DNA from: an uncultured Thomasclavelia sp. | GTDB taxonomy: Bacteria > Bacillota_I > Bacilli_A > Erysipelotrichales > Coprobacillaceae | Assembly: GCA_910588165.1 (NCBI GenBank) | Contig: CAJUOR010000028.1 | Location: 1-20,642, forward strand | Direction of reading: 5' to 3' | Length of the DNA stretch: 20,642 bases | Shown: in pieces, positions 15,779-20,642 of the stretch | How positions within the stretch are numbered: position 1 is the stretch's first letter | Layout: every line of letters begins with the position of its first letter | Position numbers and translations under genes: made by a program | The notes under the pieces: model-generated | The model's input: only the letters and a program-made list of their open reading frames with translations | The model's database searches: none | Told to the model about the DNA's origin: nothing

Positions 15779-15787
15779 ATTATAGCA
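15779..15787 (-). promoter_or_regulatory. promoter of the phospholipase C-like/MFS operon
   Basis: On the minus strand TGC-TATAAT is a perfect extended -10 element. TATTTT at 15802-15807 is at the right distance but a poor -35 box. The predicted start near 15772 gives a short leader. Confidence 0.6.
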
Positions 15788-15818
15788 CTCTTAAAAGTTA
15801 AAAAATAGTTAATTGAAC

Positions 15819-15844
15819 AAAAAAAGCGCTTTTTTGCGCTTTTT
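15819..15844 (-). terminator. terminator of the PPi-phosphofructokinase gene
   Basis: On the minus strand AAAAAGCGC, loop AAAAAA, GCGCTTTTTTT. The T run and the location at the stop codon make this a clear intrinsic terminator. Confidence 0.88.
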
Positions 15845-17060
15845 ACATCAAATGTGAAATATCTAAATAACACGGAATACCATTTTTATATTCAAGAGTA
15901 ACCTCTCCTTGAATTAAAGGATATAAGTAATCATATAATTCTTGTCTAATATCATTATGTTGCTCATTGATCCATTCAAGCGGAATTTTCTTTTCTAAAT
16001 TAGCGATGTCTTTGACATTGAGAGCATCTACAGAAATATGATAAGGTTCTTCACGTTTATAAACCATCATTTTTTCAGTTAAGCCGTTTAGACTGGCTTT
16101 AACAGCCTCTTTACCGATCATAAATGCTTCCTCAATATCTGTTTGACTTGCTAAATGCATGGCACAGCGCTGTAAAACATTCAATTCGATACTACGAACT
16201 TTACAGCCGAAATGATCTTTAACTAAGTTTTCTAAAATTTTACCTGTTCCACTGTGAATAGCGTGTCCGAAAACATCTGTCGCACTTGCACTGTCATCTT
16301 CATCTAAAAATTTACCATCGGCAGTGCGAATGCCTTCTGATACTGCCACGATGATGTTGTTTTTAGTTGCGAATAGTTTTTCAATATCATTTAAAAAAGA
16401 GATCTTATCAAAGGTTACTTCCGGTAAATAGATATAGTCAGGCGCTGTTTGATTGCCATTTCTAGCTAGGGCGCTTGCAGCAGTCAACCAGCCGGCATTT
16501 CTTCCCATAATTTCGACAATAGTTACAGACTTTACTTTATAGATGCGGCTGTCATGAATGATTTCTAATAAGCTTGTTGCCACATATTTAGCGGCTGAAC
16601 CAAACCCTGGTGTATGGTCGGTGCCCATTAAATCGTTATCAATGGTTTTAGGAATACCGATAATATTGATAGGGTAGTTATGTTCTTTGGCATAGGCAGA
16701 TAACTTCATGACCGTATCCATCGAATCGTTACCGCCAATATAGAAAAAATCTGTAATGTTTAATCCCTGCAACATACCGAATATTTTTTGATAAGGTAGA
16801 ACATCATGACTTGCTTCAGGAAGTTTATAACGACAGCTACCTAAATACATGGCGGGTGTATGTTTTAATTGTGTCAGTTTTTGCTCATCGAAATCTTTTA
16901 ATTCAAAATAGGTATCTTCTAATAAACCTTTAATGCCATTTTTTAATCCATAAATATGTTCAAATCCACTTTCCTTGGCTTGAGCGATAACACCTGCTAA
17001 TGAAGCGTTAATCGCAGCTGTAGGTCCACCGGATTGTCCAATCATACAATTTCTTGTCAT
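15843..17060 (-). CDS. PPi-type 6-phosphofructokinase (diphosphate-fructose-6-phosphate 1-phosphotransferase)
   Basis: Phosphorylates fructose 6-phosphate in glycolysis. The 405-residue protein has the phosphofructokinase fold with GQSGGPTAAINAS (8-20), GGNDS (109-113), PKTIDNDLMGTDHTPGFGSA (137-156, catalytic Asp141) and MGRNAGW (185-191). In ATP-dependent enzymes the two donor-selecting positions are Gly (GGDGS and PGTIDND). Here they are Asp112 and Lys138, the pairing known for pyrophosphate-dependent enzymes, so PPi is the likely donor and the reaction would be reversible. Length fits the longer PPi-type/group III clade rather than the 320-residue ATP type. GGGAG lies eight bases before the ATG on the minus strand. 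It is a single-gene unit divergent from licD. Confidence 0.93.
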   Translation of the reverse strand: MTRNCMIGQSGGPTAAINASLAGVIAQAKESGFEHIYGLKNGIKGLLEDTYFELKDFDEQKLTQLKHTPAMYLGSCRYKLPEASHDVLPYQKIFGMLQGLNITDFFYIGGNDSMDTVMKLSAYAKEHNYPINIIGIPKTIDNDLMGTDHTPGFGSAAKYVATSLLEIIHDSRIYKVKSVTIVEIMGRNAGWLTAASALARNGNQTAPDYIYLPEVTFDKISFLNDIEKLFATKNNIIVAVSEGIRTADGKFLDEDDSASATDVFGHAIHSGTGKILENLVKDHFGCKVRSIELNVLQRCAMHLASQTDIEEAFMIGKEAVKASLNGLTEKMMVYKREEPYHISVDALNVKDIANLEKKIPLEWINEQHNDIRQELYDYLYPLIQGEVTLEYKNGIPCYLDISHLM

Positions 17061-17084
17061 CGAAACTTCTCCCTTCTTGTTTTG

Positions 17085-17104
17085 TATGATAGAATTGTAT
17101 CATA
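17085..17104. promoter_or_regulatory. palindrome over the phosphofructokinase promoter
   Basis: TATGATAgaattgTATCATA is a perfect 7-base inverted repeat with a 6-base spacer. On the minus strand it contains TGA-TACAAT, an extended -10 element with start predicted near 17087. A regulator bound here would block the promoter. Chance is possible in AT-rich DNA. Confidence 0.45.
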
Positions 17105-17127
17105 TATTAAGAATTAAGGGAATATGA

Positions 17128-17157
17128 TTGACAAATTTTTAAAAATGCGTATATTAT
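17128..17157 (+). promoter_or_regulatory. promoter of the licD-family gene
   Basis: A consensus TTGACA, an 18-base spacer, then TATTAT. The predicted start near 17164 leaves a leader with the GGAGGG ribosome site. Confidence 0.7.
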
Positions 17158-17190
17158 TTATCATCGAGAGTAAAAAAACGGAGGGATATG

Positions 17191-17994
17191 ATGGAATTGT
17201 CAGAGGCTAGAAAAATTCAAGAAGTTGCTTATGATATATTGCTGGAAATTGACCGTATTTGTAAAGAAAATAACATTGAATATACCTTAGCTTGCGGAAC
17301 GGCATTGGGGGCGGTCAGACATCAAGGGTTTATTCCTTGGGACGATGATTTGGATATCAGTATGACTAGAGAAAATTACGAGCGTTTTGTCCAAGTTTTG
17401 CCGACAAGCTTGAAAAATGATTATTATTATCATTGTTTTGAAACAGATAAGCGCTATAATGTTTTGCTTCCCGCAATGAAAGTTCGAAAGAAAAACACCT
17501 ATATTCAAGAGGCTAATAAATTCTTAAAACATGGCTGTGATGGCGATGGTCTGTTTGTCGATGTTTTTGTCTATGATCAAATTTCCGAACATAAGTTAGT
17601 CAATGGTTTATTTAGAGGGTATATGATGTTTTTAGGTGCTTTGATTTTCATTTTTGAAAATCTTCACATTAGTTTTGTACCTTTAAAAAGCCTTTATGTA
17701 GGGAGTGCTAAAAAATATCATCAGGTTCATAAAAAATCTAAAAAATGGGGTGTTTCTATGACTTGGCTGTTTAGTCCCTTATGGCATCAACAGGTTTATT
17801 GGCAAGATGATTTGTTTCCTTATCATGACATCAAATTTGAAGATGGTATGTTTCCGATTGCTCATCACGAAGATGCTTTTCTAAGAGTGGAAATCGGTGA
17901 TGACTATATGACTTTACCGCCTGTTGAAAAACAGATTTCAAAGCATACCATCGAGTTTAATGTTTTAAGCGATCAACCAAAAAAGCGTGATTAA
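17191..17994 (+). CDS. LicD family phosphotransferase
   Basis: Protein of 267 residues of the LicD family, which in other bacteria attaches phosphocholine or related groups to teichoic acid or surface glycans. The nucleotidyltransferase-like signature is clear: YTLACGTALGAVRHQGFIPWDDDLDISM (31-58), with the Asp cluster 51-55 as metal ligands, and a second DGLFVDVFVYD segment near 115-125. It has no signal peptide; one hydrophobic stretch near 145-165 may associate with the membrane. GGAGGG ends five bases before the second of two adjacent ATG codons (17191), which I prefer over 17188. No choline-uptake or cytidylyltransferase genes lie nearby, so the transferred group is unknown. It converges on cotJC with overlapping stop codons. 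Confidence 0.9.
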   Translation: MELSEARKIQEVAYDILLEIDRICKENNIEYTLACGTALGAVRHQGFIPWDDDLDISMTRENYERFVQVLPTSLKNDYYYHCFETDKRYNVLLPAMKVRKKNTYIQEANKFLKHGCDGDGLFVDVFVYDQISEHKLVNGLFRGYMMFLGALIFIFENLHISFVPLKSLYVGSAKKYHQVHKKSKKWGVSMTWLFSPLWHQQVYWQDDLFPYHDIKFEDGMFPIAHHEDAFLRVEIGDDYMTLPPVEKQISKHTIEFNVLSDQPKKRD

Positions 17995-18005
17995 CACGCT
18001 TTTTT
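17979..18005. terminator. bidirectional terminator shared by licD and cotJC
   Basis: AAAAAAGCGTG (17979-17989) pairs perfectly with CACGCTTTTTT (17995-18005). The 5-base loop ATTAA contains the stop codons of both convergent genes, TAA on each strand. Confidence 0.92.
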
Positions 18006-18578
18006 GATTGAAGGACACATACCGTAGCCACATTCTAAATAATGGTTATACAATTCTAAGAAACGTTGATAGTGAACAATCTCACGTTGTCTTAAAAAAG
18101 ATAAAGGAGCTAAAATATCAGGGCGATCGGTTAAGTCCATCAGATTTTCATAGACGGCACGAGCTTTTTGTTCAGCAGCTAAATTTTCCGCTAAATCCGC
18201 AATCGGATCACCCGTAACCGCAAAATAATCTACTCTAAATGAATATCCTTGAGAATTGGTTGGATATAAGCCGATACCATGTTCGGCGTAATGACCATCT
18301 AATCCGGCACATTTGAGCTCTTCTAAAGTTGCACCTTGCATTAACTGATAGACCATAGCACTAATGATTTCGACATGGGCTAATTCTTCTGTCGCAATAT
18401 CGGTTAAAAGAGCTTTACCCATATCATCGGGCATCGTATAACGCTGTGTCATATAGCGTAAAGCAGCTGCCAATTCTCCGTTTGATCCGCCAAACTGAGT
18501 GATGATGTTTTTAGCCATCATTAAGTCAGGTTTAACGATATTTACGGGATACTGAAGCTTTTTATCATATTTCCACAT
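17991..18578 (-). CDS. cotJC: CotJC, spore-coat manganese catalase-like protein
   Basis: Ferritin-fold manganese catalase of the CotJC type (195 residues), a spore-coat component in Bacillus and clostridia. The N-terminus MWKYDKKLQYPV matches CotJC closely. Expected dimanganese ligands are present: Glu35 (NGELAAALRY), Glu65 and His68 (TEELAHVE), Glu136 (AAEQKAR) and His169 (REIVHYQRF), so catalase chemistry is plausible. The C-terminal tail (182-195) has three Cys (ECGYGMCPSIKKAC), which could cross-link in a coat. Second gene of the cotJ operon, 18 bases after the CotJA-CotJB gene, with GGAAAGGA upstream of its ATG. The presence of this operon suggests a spore-forming ancestry, though CotJ proteins also persist in lineages not known to sporulate. 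Confidence 0.94.
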   Translation of the reverse strand: MWKYDKKLQYPVNIVKPDLMMAKNIITQFGGSNGELAAALRYMTQRYTMPDDMGKALLTDIATEELAHVEIISAMVYQLMQGATLEELKCAGLDGHYAEHGIGLYPTNSQGYSFRVDYFAVTGDPIADLAENLAAEQKARAVYENLMDLTDRPDILAPLSFLRQREIVHYQRFLELYNHYLECGYGMCPSIKKAC

Positions 18579-18596
18579 TTGTTTTCATTCCTTTCC

Positions 18597-19037
18597 TTAT
18601 TGTTTTTCCCATGGCCATGGACCGTCGATCCATGCCCAAGGTGTATTCTTTTGTGTAACACTTAAAATCGTTAATGGACCATACTGTTTTTCATAAGTTT
18701 TTCTAGCCTCTAAGACTTGATGATGAAGCTCATGGAAACGATCTAGGGCTTGTCTATTGTTAGGGTGCGTGTCTAAATAGAGATTGAGTTCATGCAAATT
18801 GAACTCTAGCATCATGACATTGGCAAGACAAGCTTGACGAGGGTTTTGCGGACGAACCGGGAAGTTTGTAAAACCACAGTAAGGAACATATAAACTAGAG
18901 AAAAAATTTCCTAATGTGAAGGCTTCTTCCGGGCAGAAGGGATTTTCGTTGTTGTTTTGGGCAATCATCTGCGTTTTTAAAACCTGATTATCACATTGGG
19001 GCATAGCGTGTTGCTGGCATTGTTGATAGTAATTCAT
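18597..19037 (-). CDS. CotJA-CotJB fusion, spore-coat protein
   Basis: Protein of 146 residues that reads as CotJA and CotJB joined in one frame. Residues 70-146 are a complete CotJB domain: LEFNLHELNLYLDTHPNN (77-94), YGPL (119-122) and the Trp/Pro-rich end PWAWIDGPWPW (133-143), all CotJB hallmarks. Residues 37-60 (EEAFTLGNFFSSLYVPY, FTNFP) match the short CotJA motif, E-x-A/G-x-x-x-G-x-x-F-x-x-L-Y-x-P-Y. The first 35 residues are Gln/Asn-rich with several Cys. In Bacillus these are two separate genes of about 80 residues each, followed by cotJC; the order is kept here. An AAAGGAGG ribosome site precedes the ATG. The CotJB part is certain to me; the CotJA part is likely. Confidence 0.85.
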   Translation of the reverse strand: MNYYQQCQQHAMPQCDNQVLKTQMIAQNNNENPFCPEEAFTLGNFFSSLYVPYCGFTNFPVRPQNPRQACLANVMMLEFNLHELNLYLDTHPNNRQALDRFHELHHQVLEARKTYEKQYGPLTILSVTQKNTPWAWIDGPWPWEKQ

Positions 19038-19144
19038 AATAACCTCCTTTCACTTTAGACTATGTTATTTTTCTATTTAGAACTAATTCAAATACCTAAA
19101 GATAAGAAAATATAAAGACAGTCATTTAAAAGTATTTCAGGCTG

Positions 19145-19153
19145 TGGTATAAT
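19145..19153 (+). promoter_or_regulatory. extended -10 promoter ahead of the unknown gene
   Basis: TGG-TATAAT, a near-perfect extended -10 element, start predicted near 19160. That start is downstream of the ATG at 19155, so this ATG cannot be used by this transcript. Confidence 0.55.
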
Positions 19154-19358
19154 CATGTTTGGTAGTAAAGAATGTTTTATACTATATCAAAAAAAGAGTG
19201 GTTATCGTTTATTGGCGTGTATAGAGAATTATGTTTTTGTACACTATGAATATTGTATAGTGCTTGTTGTTCTCTGGTATCAAAATCAACCATTTCCTGC
19301 TTATGAAAAATGTGTGAATGACGATGACTTAGGATTATATTTAAAAAGGAGAGAGCAC

Positions 19359-19667
19359 ATGGTTAAATCAAATCAGGCTGTATGGGCCCAAAATGAAATG
19401 TTTTTAATGCTGGGACATCTGATGGATCCCGACTTAGATGCTAATACGCTATTTACAGCTTTTAAAAAATTTCATGGTTGGATGTTGTTCGCAAAGGACG
19501 ATACTCTATTGTCTACCTATTTGGAAGTTTGCGAACGCCGTCTATTCGATTTGCCATTGGAATTGCGTCAACAGGCAGCTAAGAAAATATTGGAGTGTGC
19601 TAAAAGCTATCCTTATTCAAAGGAATACCTACCGCTATTAAAGGTAGCCCAAAAGTTACTCGGTTAA
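19359..19667 (+). CDS. unrecognised 102-residue protein
   Basis: I do not recognise this family. From ATG 19359 the protein is 102 residues, soluble and mostly helical by eye, with hydrophobic/charged alternation (NEMFLMLGHLMDPDLD, FKKFHGWMLFAKDD, LELRQQAAKKILECAKSYPYSKEYLPLLKVAQKLL). AAAGGAGAG (19346-19354 region) lies just before this ATG and is the only good ribosome site. The same frame is open upstream to an ATG at 19155, which would give 170 residues and a hydrophobic stretch (YVFVHYEYCIVLVVLWY). The 19155 start has no ribosome site and precedes the predicted mRNA start. Either the gene has a roughly 200-base open leader or the longer form is real from another promoter. It is divergent from the cotJ operon, with 120 bases or more between. 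Confidence 0.6.
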   Translation: MVKSNQAVWAQNEMFLMLGHLMDPDLDANTLFTAFKKFHGWMLFAKDDTLLSTYLEVCERRLFDLPLELRQQAAKKILECAKSYPYSKEYLPLLKVAQKLLG

Positions 19668-19687
19668 TGAAATGATTAAAATATATG

Positions 19688-19730
19688 CAAGAATACCTAC
19701 TATGAATAAACAAGAATAGCTATTATGAAT
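19688..19730. repeat. two-copy imperfect tandem repeat, 23-bp period
   Basis: CAAGAATACCTACTATGAAT (19688-19707) and CAAGAATAGCTATTATGAAT (19711-19730) differ at two of 20 positions. They lie in the noncoding stretch between the unknown gene and mutY. No third copy is visible. Confidence 0.75.
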
Positions 19731-19753
19731 TAAGTAGCCAAATAAGTATGTTA

Positions 19754-19783
19754 AAAACGTGTATCAATTCTGATACACGTTTT
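19754..19783. terminator. terminator between the unknown gene and mutY
   Basis: AAAACGTGTATCA (19754-19766) pairs perfectly with TGATACACGTTTT (19771-19783), loop ATTC. A five-T run follows on the minus strand (mutY), and TTTTGTATT on the plus strand, so it can serve both convergent genes. Confidence 0.9.
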
Positions 19784-19792
19784 GTATTATCA

Positions 19793-20642
19793 TCATAAGG
19801 TATTTAAGATTTTTTTATGGCAAGTTGAGATAGGAAGATCTTGAATTTGTTCAATCGTATAGAGCGGTAATTTGGGCGGTTCAAGAAATCTTGCGAGATA
19901 GACGTGCATTTTCCATGTTCGATGCGTAAAAACGTGTTTAAAATCTTTGAGGTAATCGTAGATTTCTATTTCTTCTTGATATGTCTTTTTGAAAGCTTCC
20001 TCAAACGCATGGGGGCTTTCCACATCAAATTGCGGTAAACCATATAGATGCGCTAAGAGCCCTTCTTCCGATTTGAATAAAAAATATTGATTTTGAAAAC
20101 TGATGATACAAGTGATAAAATGTTGTTCTTGATGTTTTATATTTTTGATATTGACAGGTAAAATGTTTTGTTTTTGATGCTTATAGCTTAGACAATGTTT
20201 GACTATCGGGCATTTATCACATAATGGTTGTCTGGGTTTACAGATAGTTGCTCCTAAATCCATTAAACCTTGATTAAACATAGAAGGTTGTTCACTCATA
20301 ATTAAACGATTGCAGATAAGTTGAAGCTTTTTTTTGGTCTTTTCCAAAGCAATATTATCATCTAATAAATAAACACGAGTTAAAATCCTTAAAACATTGC
20401 CATCGACAACACCTACCGGATTTTCAAAAGCGATACTTGCAATGGCAGCAGCTGTATAAGGACCGACACCTTTTAATTCTAATAATGTTTCATAACTATT
20501 CGGAAAACTTCCTCTAGCTACTATTTGCATCGCAGCGCTTTTTAAATTGCGAGCTCGAGAATAATACCCTAGCCCCTCCCAACACTTGTAGATTTCTTCG
20601 AGGGTCGCATCGGCTAAATTTTGATAGGTCGGAAAATGTTCA
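19793..20642 (-). CDS. mutY: A/G-specific adenine glycosylase MutY (N-terminus cut by window edge)
   Basis: Removes adenine mispaired with 8-oxoguanine in DNA repair. The reading frame continues past the internal Met at 20530 to the right edge without a stop, giving WEGLGYYSRARNL, a hallmark of MutY, so the N-terminal part lies outside the window. Visible in order are the helix-hairpin-helix LKGVGPYTAAAIASIAF, the catalytic Asp in VDGNVLRI, and the 4Fe-4S cluster Cys spacing C-x6-C-x2-C-x5-C (ICKPRQPLCDKCPIVKHC). The C-terminal Nudix-like domain contains FKHVFTHRTWKMHVY, matching the FSH-type loop that reads 8-oxoguanine. All catalytic positions in the visible part are intact. Confidence 0.95.
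   Translation of the reverse strand, partial: EHFPTYQNLADATLEEIYKCWEGLGYYSRARNLKSAAMQIVARGSFPNSYETLLELKGVGPYTAAAIASIAFENPVGVVDGNVLRILTRVYLLDDNIALEKTKKKLQLICNRLIMSEQPSMFNQGLMDLGATICKPRQPLCDKCPIVKHCLSYKHQKQNILPVNIKNIKHQEQHFITCIISFQNQYFLFKSEEGLLAHLYGLPQFDVESPHAFEEAFKKTYQEEIEIYDYLKDFKHVFTHRTWKMHVYLARFLEPPKLPLYTIEQIQDLPISTCHKKILNTL

Noticed and set aside
15751..15873. N-terminal extension of the phospholipase C-like protein
   Set aside because: The extension would be translated through a terminator hairpin and an extended -10 promoter, and lacks family similarity.
19056..19064. Sporulation sigma-K-like -10 (CATAGTCTA, minus strand) ahead of the cotJ operon
   Set aside because: Its predicted transcript start would fall within the AAAGGAGG ribosome site and no matching -35 box is visible.
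20528..20530. Met codon at 20530 as the MutY start
   Set aside because: The frame continues to the window edge and encodes the conserved WEGLGYYSRARNL segment, so the gene is cut by the window, not truncated.

Overview
The window looks like ordinary chromosome from a low-GC, Gram-positive Bacillota. Shine-Dalgarno sites are strong (AAGGAGG type), sigma-A-like promoters are easy to find, and almost every transcription unit ends in a U-tailed hairpin. The mix of a CotJ spore-coat operon, a PPi-type phosphofructokinase, a LicD protein, PepV and an ECF vitamin-uptake S component would fit a spore-forming or formerly spore-forming member of the Erysipelotrichia or a related group. That placement is an inference from gene content only. 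No insertion sequences, phage genes, CRISPR arrays or rRNA were seen.

Layout. (1) 22-2125: tail of a sugar operon, a GH1 6-phospho-beta-glucosidase-like enzyme followed by a DUF4867-type protein. (2) 2233-4793: nadE (glutamine-dependent NAD+ synthase) with a GNAT acetyltransferase. (3) 4868-8244: three single-gene units, enolase, a PspC-domain membrane protein and the PepV dipeptidase. (4) 8310-8866: a small acidic lipoprotein gene (minus strand) divergent from a tRNA-Leu(GAG) gene. (5) 8978-11578: a Nudix hydrolase and the RNA-binding protein Tex. (6) 11659-13646: an ECF transporter S component divergent from a MocR/PdxR-type regulator, which suggests vitamin B6 uptake under a PLP-sensing regulator. 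(7) 13713-15750, minus strand: a zinc-dependent phospholipase C-like protein and a UMF1-type MFS transporter in one operon. (8) 15843-17994: a PPi-type 6-phosphofructokinase divergent from a LicD-family protein. (9) 17991-19037, minus strand: a CotJ operon in which CotJA and CotJB appear fused, followed by cotJC. (10) 19145-20642: an unrecognised short gene, a small tandem repeat, and mutY running off the right edge.

How the parts fit. Carbohydrate breakdown is represented by the phospho-glucosidase, PPi-phosphofructokinase and enolase, and cofactor supply by nadE and the ECF/MocR pair. PepV, MutY, Nudix and Tex are housekeeping. The genome is tightly packed: many stop codons lie inside the stem or loop of their own terminator, and the convergent licD and cotJC share overlapping stop codons in one terminator loop.

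The points most worth following up are the CotJA-CotJB fusion, the ECF/MocR pair with a promoter-embedded palindrome, the paired active-site substitutions in the GH1 enzyme, the PPi signature of the phosphofructokinase, and the unknown gene at 19359 with its long open leader.
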